From assembly GCA_903880095.1 (NCBI GenBank), contig CAIRNX010000028.1, forward strand, positions 62,001-126,000: a DNA stretch of 64,000 nucleotides, written 5' to 3'. Under the pieces are notes generated by a model that saw only the letters and a program-made list of their open reading frames with translations, was not told where the DNA came from and made no database searches. Shown piece after piece: positions 52,180 to 60,421 of the stretch (the stretch's first letter is position 1; every line of letters starts with the position of its first letter). The position numbers were made by a program, and so were the translations under genes. The stretch is from an uncultured Micrococcales bacterium (GTDB taxonomy: Bacteria; Actinomycetota; Actinomycetes; Actinomycetales; Microbacteriaceae).

Positions 52180-53550
52180 TTACTTGAGAATGCGGATCAG
52201 TTTGCGGTTAACGAATTCTTCGATGCCGTAGCGGCCAAGTTCGCGGCCAAAGCCTGAGCGCTTCACGCCGCCGAAAGGCAGTTCTGGGCTGTCGAGGGCT
52301 ACGCCATTCACATAGACCATTCCGGCCTCAATCTGGTCGGCAACTCGGGCAACCTGAGCCTTGTCGGTTGAGAACAGGTAAGAGCCGAGGCCGAACGGGG
52401 TGTCGTTTGCAAGTTCAACCGCTTCTGCTTCGCTCTTGACCGAGTAAACCATGGCTACAGGGCCGAAGAACTCTTCGTAGTGGGCTGGGTTGGCTGGGGT
52501 TACGTGGGTGAGAACCACACCGCCGAAGTGGGTGCCATTGCGCTCAGAACTGCCGTGAACCGTTGCGCCGTTGGCGATTGCGTTCTCAAGCTGAGCGGCA
52601 AGGCCTTCGGCTGCTCCGGCTGACGAAAGCGGGCTGAGGTAGGTGTCTTCGTTCATGGCGTCTTCGACCTTCAGCGAGGTCATCTTGGCGGTGAACTTTT
52701 CGAGAAACTCCTCGTAGAGGTCTTCGATGATGATGAAACGCTTGCCGGCGTTGCAGGCCTGGCCGTTGTTGTCGTTGCGGGCCGAGATTGCTGAGTCGAC
52801 GGCGTAATCCATGTCGTCGGTGCTGAGCAAGATGAACGGGTCGTTGCCGCCGAGCTCGAGCACAACCTTCTTTAGGTTGCGACCGGCAACTTCGGCAACA
52901 GCTGCACCAGCGCGCTCAGAGCCGGTTAGAGAAACACCTTGGACGCGTGGGTCGGCGATTGCGTCGGCGATCTGCTTCGAGTCTGCGTAGACGTTTGTGT
53001 AGGCGCCGGCAGGGAACCCTGCTTCGGCGAAGATGTTGTGCATTGCTTCAGAAGACTCAGGGCACTGTGCTGCGTGCTTGAGAAGAATGGTGTTGCCGAG
53101 AATCAGGTTTGGGCCGGCGAAGCGGGCAACCTGGTAGTAAGGAAAGTTCCACGGCATGATGCCGATGAGCACACCTAGTGCCGAACGACGAATGAAGGCT
53201 TCGCCTTCGCCTTCAAACTCAGCGATTGGTTCGTCGGCTAAGAAGCGTTCGGCGTTGGTTGCGTAAAAAGAGTAGATGTCGGCGGTGAAGTCGACCTCGC
53301 CTAGAGCCTGAGCGATTGGCTTACCCATTTCGCGGACGATGATCTCGGCGAGCTCTTGGCGCTTTGTGCGGTGAAGACCGGCAACGGTCTCAATCATCGC
53401 TGCGCGCTGGGCGACGGTTGTCGACTTGCTCCAAGTTTTGTAGGCGTCGTGAGCCGAGCCAATCGCGGCCTGCATTTCTGCGTCGCTGATTTGTGGGTAC
53501 TGTTTGCCCAACTCGCCTGTGGCCGGGTTGATGACTGCGTACTTGCTCAA
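52180..53550 (-). CDS. gabD: Succinate-semialdehyde dehydrogenase (NAD(P)-dependent)
   Basis: Aldehyde dehydrogenase of 456 residues. The fold has GIMPWNFPYYQVAR, SLTGSERAGAAVAEVAG (NAD loop), the general-base glutamate in VLELGGNDPF, and the nucleophile cysteine in NNGQACNAGKRF. The closest group is the shorter succinate-semialdehyde dehydrogenase type (GabD1/Sad-like). It oxidises succinate semialdehyde to succinate; no GABA transaminase lies nearby, so other aldehydes may be used. A GGAGAAAC ribosome site precedes ATG 53550. Confidence 0.9.
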   Translation of the reverse strand: MSKYAVINPATGELGKQYPQISDAEMQAAIGSAHDAYKTWSKSTTVAQRAAMIETVAGLHRTKRQELAEIIVREMGKPIAQALGEVDFTADIYSFYATNAERFLADEPIAEFEGEGEAFIRRSALGVLIGIMPWNFPYYQVARFAGPNLILGNTILLKHAAQCPESSEAMHNIFAEAGFPAGAYTNVYADSKQIADAIADPRVQGVSLTGSERAGAAVAEVAGRNLKKVVLELGGNDPFILLSTDDMDYAVDSAISARNDNNGQACNAGKRFIIIEDLYEEFLEKFTAKMTSLKVEDAMNEDTYLSPLSSAGAAEGLAAQLENAIANGATVHGSSERNGTHFGGVVLTHVTPANPAHYEEFFGPVAMVYSVKSEAEAVELANDTPFGLGSYLFSTDKAQVARVADQIEAGMVYVNGVALDSPELPFGGVKRSGFGRELGRYGIEEFVNRKLIRILK

Positions 53551-53582
53551 GGTTTCTCCTTACAACGGTGTATGGGTCGGCC

Positions 53583-53602
53583 GATTAGTGCCTCAACTAA
53601 TC
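53583..53602 (-). terminator. Hairpin at the SOUL gene end / upstream of gabD
   Basis: Seven-base inverted repeat GATTAGT/ACTAATC around a six-base loop spans the SOUL gene stop. There is no T run, so it could be a weak terminator or an operator for gabD, whose start is 33 bases away. Confidence 0.35.
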
Positions 53603-54108
53603 CTAACTATGACCTCGTTGCGGCGAAGTGGCGGTGGAGTGAAGGGCGGGTTGTAGACGGCGCTTGAGACTTCGCCAATTGGTTTCATTTTGAGCGACTT
53701 GAGGGCGCTCATCAATTCTTTGGTTTTTGCCTCGAAGACTTCGTTGTTCCAAGAGCCGCGGTAGCGAATCGCAGCGAACTTGCCGGCTACAACCTTTTTG
53801 AGCGTGATCGAGCTGTGCAGGGGCACAGGGATCTCTTCGGGCTTGAAAGAGCTCGGCACCACAAACGAAACCCGCCAACCGGTCGCGCTTTTCACCTGCT
53901 GAACGGGAGACGTCATGGCAATCTTCTGGCCCGGTTCGTTGTGGCCAGAGATGTAGTTGAAGAGCCGGGTGAAGGCCGAGCTTGAGGCGGTTCTCAGGTC
54001 GTTGATGTCTTCGACATTGCATTCTGCGAGCCAGTGGTCTTGGTAGTCACGGATCTCGATTCCGTTTGCAGTTGAAAGCACGCGGTATTCGGGTTTTTCG
54101 ATTGCCAT
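53593..54108 (-). CDS. SOUL-family haem-binding protein
   Basis: Protein of 171 residues of the SOUL/HBP family. The start KPEYRVLSTANGIEIRDYQDHWLAE, FNYISGHNEPGQKIAMTSPVQ and SFVVPSSFKPEEIPVP stretches are the family hallmarks. No signal peptide, so cytoplasmic. Animal relatives bind haem or porphyrins; bacterial roles are poorly known, and porphyrin buffering is inference. It lies 42 bases upstream of gabD on the same strand. Confidence 0.88.
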   Translation of the reverse strand: MAIEKPEYRVLSTANGIEIRDYQDHWLAECNVEDINDLRTASSSAFTRLFNYISGHNEPGQKIAMTSPVQQVKSATGWRVSFVVPSSFKPEEIPVPLHSSITLKKVVAGKFAAIRYRGSWNNEVFEAKTKELMSALKSLKMKPIGEVSSAVYNPPFTPPPLRRNEVIVRIS

Positions 54109-54173
54109 TAGTACTCCAATTTGAAACCAACAAGATTCCTATTGCCAGAGTACTTCGCTAGGTGGTGGTCGAT

Positions 54174-55205
54174 TTACCTTAATGCCTTGCGAGATGTTGC
54201 TTGAGCAGTTGACTCACGAACAACGAGAGCACCCGTAAAGAGTTTTTGAGGCTCGATGTCTTCTTGGCCTTGCAAGAAACGGATTAGCTCACGGGCAGCC
54301 GCGGCCCCAATTTCGGCGGCTGGGGGAGTCACAGTTGTAAGGGGCGGGTCAAAAGCCTGAGCGCCGGCTGTGGTGGTTGAAATGCAAACAAGTGAAACAT
54401 CTTCGGGAACCCTTAGCCCAACCTTTTGAAGGCCTCTACTGAATCCGATTAGAGCCTCGGCATTTAAGCTCACTATTGCCGTGCACGTTCTGTACTTTTT
54501 GAAAAACTCAGCCGCAGCATTGATGCCCGCCTCAATTGTGTTGTCGGCGTGGATCACCTGCACGCTGGCGCCGAATGCTGCGGCAGCATCGGTTGCGGCC
54601 CGTTCGGATCTGACTGTTGCGCCAATGTTTCCCAAGACATTCGCGCTAGATGTGCTCAAGAAGACCAGGTTCTTGTGACCGAGATTGTTGAGGTGATTGA
54701 TGGCCAACTCTGTTGCCGCCTCGAAATCACGGTCAGCGAATACAGTGTCGATTTCATCATTCGTGCGACCGATTAGAGCGAAGGGCGCTTTGTGCTTTTT
54801 TAGTAGCTTTACGCGCTCATCTTCAAGTGCTACTTCCATGAGAATCACACCATCTAGGAGCCCTGACTCAACCTGCTTAACGACGTCTTCGATTGCTCGG
54901 CGACGCACTGGCCAGAGAATAAGGTGGTAGCCAAGGCCGCGTGCTTCGTTTGCAGCGGCCATAACGTATTCGATGTCACCATCTGAGATTCCACGTTCTT
55001 GGTCACCGAACAGCATCGCGATCATCTTGCTGTTGCCACTTCGAAGCGCCTGGGCCATTGCATTTGGCTTGTAGTCGAGGTCAGATATTGCTTTGAGAAT
55101 CCGCTCTTTGGTCTCTTTACTTATAGGGCGGGCGCCGGTTAGGGCGTAAGAAACGGTGCTTTCAGAAACCCCAGCAGCCTTTGCTACGTCGGCTCGTTTT
55201 GCCAT
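54174..55205 (-). CDS. LacI-family transcriptional regulator
   Basis: Repressor of 343 residues from ATG 55205 (GGAGG site in front). The N-terminal DNA-binding domain shows KRADVAKAAGVSESTVSYALTG and the hinge helix region KPNAMAQALRSG; the rest is a periplasmic-binding-protein-like ligand domain with ALIGRTNDEIDTV and SLVCISTTTAGA. It is divergent from a sugar ABC transporter operon and almost certainly controls it; the two TCGAC...GTCGA sites between them are the likely operators. The inducing sugar is unknown. Confidence 0.92.
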   Translation of the reverse strand: MAKRADVAKAAGVSESTVSYALTGARPISKETKERILKAISDLDYKPNAMAQALRSGNSKMIAMLFGDQERGISDGDIEYVMAAANEARGLGYHLILWPVRRRAIEDVVKQVESGLLDGVILMEVALEDERVKLLKKHKAPFALIGRTNDEIDTVFADRDFEAATELAINHLNNLGHKNLVFLSTSSANVLGNIGATVRSERAATDAAAAFGASVQVIHADNTIEAGINAAAEFFKKYRTCTAIVSLNAEALIGFSRGLQKVGLRVPEDVSLVCISTTTAGAQAFDPPLTTVTPPAAEIGAAAARELIRFLQGQEDIEPQKLFTGALVVRESTAQATSRKALR

Positions 55206-55272
55206 CAATTCCTCCCCATCACTCGTCTTTAGCGTATTTCTAACAAGCGTAATAAAACCGTTATCGAATTTA

Positions 55273-55329
55273 TCTACTCGTGTCGATAGAAATACTCTAC
55301 TCTTTCTAATAGTAATCGACTCGTGTCGA
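55273..55329. promoter_or_regulatory. Two LacI-type operators in the regulator/transporter intergenic region
   Basis: A perfect palindrome TCGAC-TCGT-GTCGA lies at 55316-55329 and a one-mismatch copy TCTAC-TCGT-GTCGA at 55273-55286. Their centres are 43 bases apart, about four helical turns, so both could be bound on one face. AT-rich sequence between them (CTAATAG and TAGTAAT) may hold the transporter's -10. The remainder of the 190-base intergenic region, including the GGAGAAA site before 55396, shows nothing else. Confidence 0.7.
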
Positions 55330-55395
55330 CAAACACGCGGGGGATTATCAAGGTTCGAAAAACTTCGAGCCGGCAAATGCTAATAAGGAGAAACA

Positions 55396-56694
55396 ATGAA
55401 GAACGGTAAACGCATCATCGCGTTGGCAGCTACTGCTGCTCTCGCAGTTGCTGGTCTCACTGCCTGCTCGAGCAACGGTGGTAAGCAAACCATCACCGTT
55501 TGGGCCATGCAGGGTCAGACTGGCGAAGTTAACGCTGCAAAGCAAGAAGTTGCTGCCTTCAACAAGGCCAACCCAGACATTAAGGCAACCCTAAAGTTCG
55601 TACCAGACATGGGAACTGCGCTAAAGACAACCAAGGCCGATGCCCTTCCTGACGCATTCGAGTTCGACGGCGAGACTTTGGCTTCGCTCGTCTACGCTGG
55701 CAAGCTTGCCAAGCTAAACGGTCTAGTCGCAGACTCGTCGATCAAGAACGAGCTGGCCTCGATTCAGGCCGAAGGAACCTATTCAGACGGCAACACCTAC
55801 TCAGTGTCACAGTACGACTCTGGCCTAACCCTCTGGGGAAACAAGTCGCTGCTTGCCAAAGCAGGTGTAAGCGACGTGCCAACTACCGTTGACAAAGCAT
55901 GGACTGCCGACCAGTTCACCGGTGTGCTATCGAAGATTGCTGCCGTTACCCCTGGTCACAAAGCGATCACCTTCAAGGAAAACTACAACATCGGAGGTGG
56001 CTGGGCAGGCTACGCATTCAGCCCAATTGTAAACTCGGCCGGTGAGCCGCTCGTAAAGGACGGCAAGGCTGTTGGTTCGATGGACGCACCTGCTGTTGCA
56101 GCTGCTTTCAAGACTTTCGCTTCGTGGAAGCAGTACAGCGACCCAGACGCCGACGACTCGGCATTCCAGACCAAGCGCGTTGCTCTTGCTTGGATCGGTC
56201 ACTGGGCTACTCCGGCAATCACTTCATCGCTTGGGGCTGACGCAGAGTTGATCCCGCTTCCAAACTTCGGAAACGGAACCAAGTCGGGTCAGGGCTCGCA
56301 CAGCTGGGCAATCGGCGCAAAGTCGGCTCACCAGCAGGCTGCGGCCAAGTTCCTTGAGTTCATCACACAGGACTCATGGATCAACAACGTGACCAACCAG
56401 AACGGTGCGGTTCCTGCAACTAACACCGCTTTGGCTGCAAACGCAAACTACGCTCCAGGCGGCCTACTTGCCCTCTACGCTGCTCAGCTAAACAAGAGCT
56501 GCGGATCGGCTAACCCAACCGCTAGCTGTGTCACTGTTCCACGCACGATCAGCCCAGCTTGGCCATTCATCAACACCACATTCAGCGCGGCTGTTCAGTC
56601 GATCTGGGATGGTGCTGACCCGCAGGCAGCCCTCACAAAGGCCGCCACTGCGATTGACCAGGACTACGCCGACAACGGTGAGTACAAGAAGTAG
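55396..56694 (+). CDS. Sugar ABC transporter substrate-binding lipoprotein
   Basis: Extracellular solute-binding protein (family 1) of 432 residues. The lipobox is LTAC (Cys24). The start TITVWAMQGQTGEVNAAKQEVAAFNK and later AWIGHWATPAI are typical of carbohydrate-binding proteins; tryptophans and tyrosines in GGGWAGYAF could stack sugars. It captures a di- or oligosaccharide and passes it to the two permeases. It is probably repressed by the divergent LacI protein. The operon lacks glycosidase genes, so the sugar cannot be guessed. Confidence 0.93.
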   Translation: MKNGKRIIALAATAALAVAGLTACSSNGGKQTITVWAMQGQTGEVNAAKQEVAAFNKANPDIKATLKFVPDMGTALKTTKADALPDAFEFDGETLASLVYAGKLAKLNGLVADSSIKNELASIQAEGTYSDGNTYSVSQYDSGLTLWGNKSLLAKAGVSDVPTTVDKAWTADQFTGVLSKIAAVTPGHKAITFKENYNIGGGWAGYAFSPIVNSAGEPLVKDGKAVGSMDAPAVAAAFKTFASWKQYSDPDADDSAFQTKRVALAWIGHWATPAITSSLGADAELIPLPNFGNGTKSGQGSHSWAIGAKSAHQQAAAKFLEFITQDSWINNVTNQNGAVPATNTALAANANYAPGGLLALYAAQLNKSCGSANPTASCVTVPRTISPAWPFINTTFSAAVQSIWDGADPQAALTKAATAIDQDYADNGEYKK

Positions 56695-56717
56695 ATTCTC
56701 CGTCTACACAAACCGGA

Positions 56718-56747
56718 GGTGGAGTCAGTCGAAAGACTTACTCCACC
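56718..56747 (+). promoter_or_regulatory. Intra-operon stem-loop after the binding-protein gene
   Basis: Stem GGTGGAGT-C-AGTC with GACT-T-ACTCCACC around a GAAA tetraloop (one mismatch). No T run follows directly. It fits a structure that slows decay of the binding-protein mRNA or partly reduces permease expression, a common arrangement in such operons. Confidence 0.65.
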
Positions 56748-56815
56748 TTCGGGTTTCACCGATTCAAAAGCAATAATTTATTCATACTTATAAAGCGACG
56801 AAGATAGGTTTCGAA

Positions 56816-57754
56816 ATGGCAAACGCTCGATTGTCTACAAAAGGGCTTTTCAAAAAGCGATTCGGCAATGACCAACTCGCAGGCATGCTTATGAGCTTGC
56901 CGGGCGCCTTGATGCTGGTTCTCTTCGTTGTCATTCCGTTCTTCACCGCATTCGTGCTCTCGTTTTATAACATTCACCTTTCAAACGGTCACTCATTCTT
57001 TATGGGTTTTGAGCAGTACCGTCGAATCCTTTTTGACCCAAACACGAGCCCGATATTTTGGCAGTCGCTTGGCAATAACTTTGTCTTCGCACTAATGGTT
57101 GTTCCGGTGCAAACCGGTCTCGCGATTGCCTTGGCACTTCTTCTAAACCAGAAACGCAAAGGCATCGCCTTCTTTAGAACCTTCTTCTTTATGCCGGTAG
57201 TTTTCCCGATGTCGCTGGTCGCAGTAATTTGGTCGCTCTTCTACTCTCGTGATTTGCGAGGCATGATCAATTCACTTCTCAACGGCATCTCAGCTGGAAA
57301 CATCGGACCTATCGATTGGCTTGGCACCCCAGGCTTGGCCTTGGTTTCAATTGCAATAATGTCTGTTTGGGCTGGGGTCGGTTTTCAAATGGTAATCGTG
57401 CTCGCCGGACTGCAAGAAATTCCTTTGGAACTCTATGAGGCTGCCTCTATAGACAAGGCAAGCAAGTGGCAGCAGTTCAGAAACGTTACGCTCCCGGGGC
57501 TTCGAAACACACTAGTTTTTGTGGTCATAATCACAAGTATCTTTTCCCTACGACTCTTTGATCAGGTTTACATACTTACCTCTGGTGGCCCACTCGGCTC
57601 GACCAGCACTGTCATGTATCAGTCAGTTACTTCTGCCTGGACAGACGACAACGTCGGTAAGGGATCGGCAATGACCGTCGTGTTCGTTCTGATCATCATC
57701 GTCCTGACTCTCATTCAAAGGCGCGTACTTCGCCAAGAAAGGGAAATCAAATGA
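56816..57754 (+). CDS. Sugar ABC transporter permease, MalF-type
   Basis: Polytopic permease of 312 residues with six or more helices. The ATPase-contact EAA loop reads ELYEAASIDKASKWQQFRNVTLPGL, which is close to the consensus EAAxxDGAxxxxxFxxIxxP. A basic N-terminus (KGLFKKRFG) precedes helix 1. It pairs with the next gene (ATGA four-base overlap) to form the membrane channel. No ATPase follows; such importers normally share a separate MsmK/MalK-like ATPase. Confidence 0.93.
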   Translation: MANARLSTKGLFKKRFGNDQLAGMLMSLPGALMLVLFVVIPFFTAFVLSFYNIHLSNGHSFFMGFEQYRRILFDPNTSPIFWQSLGNNFVFALMVVPVQTGLAIALALLLNQKRKGIAFFRTFFFMPVVFPMSLVAVIWSLFYSRDLRGMINSLLNGISAGNIGPIDWLGTPGLALVSIAIMSVWAGVGFQMVIVLAGLQEIPLELYEAASIDKASKWQQFRNVTLPGLRNTLVFVVIITSIFSLRLFDQVYILTSGGPLGSTSTVMYQSVTSAWTDDNVGKGSAMTVVFVLIIIVLTLIQRRVLRQEREIK

Positions 57755-58641
57755 GCCAGATGACTCAAGCAAGCCTCGAACAAGCTGTTATTGCTCGCAA
57801 GAGAAGAAGCCGCAAACGCAACCGTGCCATTCTTAGCTACACGTTCTTAAGTGTGGTGACCTTGCTCTTCTTTGCCCCAATCGCGTACCTTTTGATCGGT
57901 TCTTTCAAGCCCAAAAACGAGGTTCTCAGCGGTTTGAACGGGTTTATTCCACAGCACTTAACGCTTGCGAATTATGGCAACGTGTTACAAGCCTTTTCCA
58001 GCGACTCGACAGGCTACTTTTACAAGTTCTATTTCAATTCGATTGTTGTCAGTGCCGTAATTGTGCTCGGTGGCCTGCTCGTGAATTCAATGATTGCCTA
58101 TGCGCTGGCACGCCTGCGCTGGGCAGGCCGAAACTTGGTTTTAAGCCTCGTGGTCTTGCTGATGATTCTTCCTTTTGAAGCAATCGCGGTTCCGCTTTTT
58201 GATCTACTAAACGACTACCGCAACACTCTTTTTGTTCAGTACATCCCTTTCATTGCGAGCGCCTTCTCAGTTTTCTTGTTTTATACATTCTTCATCGGGC
58301 TACCAGGCGAAATTCAAGAGGCGGCGCGAATCGACGGCGCCGGTCCTTGGCGGGTTTATTTCAAGATCATCATCCCAATGTCTCGACCTGTCTTCGCCTC
58401 GGTAACTATCTTGAGCTTTCTAGCAGCCTGGAACTCGTTCCTGTTCCCGTTGATGATGGTCGACAGCGCCGATGTGCGCCCGCTACCGCTAGCAATGACA
58501 GTCTTCTTTCAGCAGCAACAGAAAGACTGGGGAACAATATTCGCTTTTGGTGTTCTGTTGATTCTTCCAGTAATGGTCGTCTTCTTGGCATTCCAACGCT
58601 TTTTCATCCAGAGCGTTGCATCGTCAGCGGTAAAGGGCTAG
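57751..58641 (+). CDS. Sugar ABC transporter permease, MalG-type
   Basis: Second permease, 296 residues, six helices. The N-terminal RKRRSRKRNR stretch is strongly positive. The EAA loop is QEAARIDGAGPWRVYFKIIIPMS, followed by a conserved FLAAWNSFLFPLMM helix. Together with the previous gene it forms the transporter channel. It ends 100 bases before a strong bidirectional terminator; the stretch between holds no gene. Confidence 0.93.
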   Translation: MSQMTQASLEQAVIARKRRSRKRNRAILSYTFLSVVTLLFFAPIAYLLIGSFKPKNEVLSGLNGFIPQHLTLANYGNVLQAFSSDSTGYFYKFYFNSIVVSAVIVLGGLLVNSMIAYALARLRWAGRNLVLSLVVLLMILPFEAIAVPLFDLLNDYRNTLFVQYIPFIASAFSVFLFYTFFIGLPGEIQEAARIDGAGPWRVYFKIIIPMSRPVFASVTILSFLAAWNSFLFPLMMVDSADVRPLPLAMTVFFQQQQKDWGTIFAFGVLLILPVMVVFLAFQRFFIQSVASSAVKG

Positions 58642-58740
58642 CAACCTATAACCTAGTTGCCCTCAAGGGCGATTGTTTGGCAGCATCGTCATCGTGAGCC
58701 TTTTGAAACTTAGATGACTTGCGTTCGGTACTCGAGCTTA

Positions 58741-58786
58741 AACGAAAAGGTGGGAGAGCACAGGGCTCTCCCACCTTTTCGTTTTT
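58741..58786. terminator. Strong bidirectional terminator between transporter and rhodopsin genes
   Basis: About 19 base pairs: the arm AACGAAAAGGTGGGAGAG (58741-58758) pairs with CTCTCCCACCTTTTCGTT (58766-58783) plus one closing C-G pair, around a five-base loop, with A and T runs on either side. It can stop the ABC operon on the plus strand and the rhodopsin transcript on the minus strand. Confidence 0.93.
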
Positions 58787-58793
58787 CTAGTGC

Positions 58794-59567
58794 TTAGTCG
58801 CGCAGTTCTGCTGCAGCGAACTCTTTGCTCTCTTCAGCCGACTTGATGCGTGCGACGGTGAAGATGAGTAGACCGAAGACACACTTTGCAAGGATGTCAG
58901 CGATGCTGTAACCGATTTCGCGGCTTACGACGTCCTGGAACGTAGGTGAGCCGGTGTTGTTCATCGCAAGGATGAACGTGATTGGGTAGACGCCCCAGGT
59001 AGCGACCAAGAGGATGCGAGCACCCTTTAGTAGGCCCTGAACCTTAGGCGACTGTGATGCGAGGCTCTTGCTGATCTCGACGAACAGAACGTACATGATG
59101 TACAGGAACGGAATCGTCGAAAGTGCTCCCCAAGCGCCGTTTGATAGGCCGAAGAGCTGGGTGTGCATGTCGCCAGGGTAGCCGAGCACGATCATCAGTG
59201 CGGCGGCTGGAACCAGACGCTTTAGCAATGATGACTGAACTGCGCGAACTAGACCCATTACGGCTACAAGCTCAACAAGTAGTAGTGGAACGGTTAGGAA
59301 CCAGTCAACGTAGCGGTAGCCAACGTTGTAGCCAGCGAAGCCAGCATCTACGTTTCCGCCTACTGGGTAAGCGTGGTTGAACGAGTCGAACATTCTGAAG
59401 TAGTGGTAAGCGGCGATGGAGGTTACGGTTGCCGAGACCATTACTGCCATGCGGTACTTAGGAAGAACGCGCTCGCGTCCGATCCATAGGAAAATGCTGG
59501 TGAAAAGCATGCTCGCAATACCAAGCGAAAGCATGTTGTAGACAGCGAGGTGCTGTGTTAAATTCAT
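58794..59567 (-). CDS. actR: Actinorhodopsin, light-driven proton pump
   Basis: Seven-helix microbial rhodopsin of 257 residues. ATG 59567 is chosen because GAAAGG precedes it; a start five codons earlier is possible. Key residues line up with proteorhodopsin: His55 (helix B), proton acceptor Asp88, Thr92 and proton donor Glu99 in YVDWFLTVPLLLVE, and retinal lysine Lys228 in SIADILAKC. Leu96 takes the green-tuning position (Leu105 in proteorhodopsin). Gly147 in AWGALSTIPF sits where xanthorhodopsins have a fenestration for a carotenoid antenna; this is inference. It should pump protons out in light. No retinal or carotenoid synthesis genes lie in this window. Confidence 0.96.
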   Translation of the reverse strand: MNLTQHLAVYNMLSLGIASMLFTSIFLWIGRERVLPKYRMAVMVSATVTSIAAYHYFRMFDSFNHAYPVGGNVDAGFAGYNVGYRYVDWFLTVPLLLVELVAVMGLVRAVQSSLLKRLVPAAALMIVLGYPGDMHTQLFGLSNGAWGALSTIPFLYIMYVLFVEISKSLASQSPKVQGLLKGARILLVATWGVYPITFILAMNNTGSPTFQDVVSREIGYSIADILAKCVFGLLIFTVARIKSAEESKEFAAAELRD

Positions 59568-59731
59568 TTTGTTGCCTTTCATTGATTTGTACGTCGTTGT
59601 GAATCATGAAGGTCTTCGATGCGTAGTTCTTCCCTCGCATCTCGGGCCGCTGTTACGGTTTTACGTCTTAAGTCAATCTGTGAAAACCCTGAGAGTTTCC
59701 CTTCTTGGATAACGTTTACATAACGCCTTGT

Positions 59732-60421
59732 TTACTTGTTCAACAGGTTTTCGGCCGTTAAATCGGCGGTCACCACGAAGGCTTTCGTGGTTTTGCCGAG
59801 GTTGTTGAACGGGTAACAAGTTGTGAGGGTGAGGACTGCTGTCTTGGTTGGCATTATCACTCGTTTGTTTGAGCGAGACACGACTCTAAAACTTCTCACC
59901 TTGTAGGTGAATTCACCGGCGCTGGTTTTGACGAAAATTTGGTCACCACGTTTGAGTTCGCCTAGGCGGTTGAAGACCGTTGTTCGGTGCCCAGAGAGAA
60001 TCGTGTTGTCGCGAACGCCAGGCAAAACGCTGCCAACATAGTGCCCAACACCTTTGGCAAGTTGCTTCGCAGTCGTGCCTTCAAAAACGGGCCAGCTCAG
60101 TTTCAGCGTTGGCAAGGTGATCGTTCCGATGCGAGCACCGACCTTTGGGTGAACCGGGTAGAGCACCCGAGGAGTTTGGCTTGGGCTCGGAGTGACTGTT
60201 GTTTGCGATGTCGGGCTCATAATCGGTGACGCCTGCGGCGGCAACGGGTTGCGAACACCAAACCACGCCCAAAGCGAGACCCCGATGCCGAGAAAGACAA
60301 TCGTTAAGGCCCACCAACGATGAATTGGTTTCAGTTTTAGGTGGCGTGGTTTGTAAAGGTTCGTCTTAGCGACGTCTTCTGCGAACCAGAACCGCCGCTG
60401 AACCGGCGGCGACAACGCCAA
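59732..60421 (-). CDS. Class E-like sortase, transmembrane
   Basis: Membrane sortase of about 229 residues. A membrane helix covers about 40-57, followed by a Ser/Thr/Pro linker and the catalytic domain (about 90-229). Catalytic His145 is in LSGHRTTV and Cys202 in TLTTCYPF. The usual arginine about twelve positions after Cys, in a R-x-VV context, is replaced: the sequence there is KTTKAFVVTA, with Ala in place of Arg and Lys beside it. The start is uncertain; no ATG exists, and I favour TTG 60421 over TTG 60523, both overlapping the preceding gene. The neighbour encodes an LPNTD-tailed protein, its probable substrate. Confidence 0.82.
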   Translation of the reverse strand: MALSPPVQRRFWFAEDVAKTNLYKPRHLKLKPIHRWWALTIVFLGIGVSLWAWFGVRNPLPPQASPIMSPTSQTTVTPSPSQTPRVLYPVHPKVGARIGTITLPTLKLSWPVFEGTTAKQLAKGVGHYVGSVLPGVRDNTILSGHRTTVFNRLGELKRGDQIFVKTSAGEFTYKVRSFRVVSRSNKRVIMPTKTAVLTLTTCYPFNNLGKTTKAFVVTADLTAENLLNK

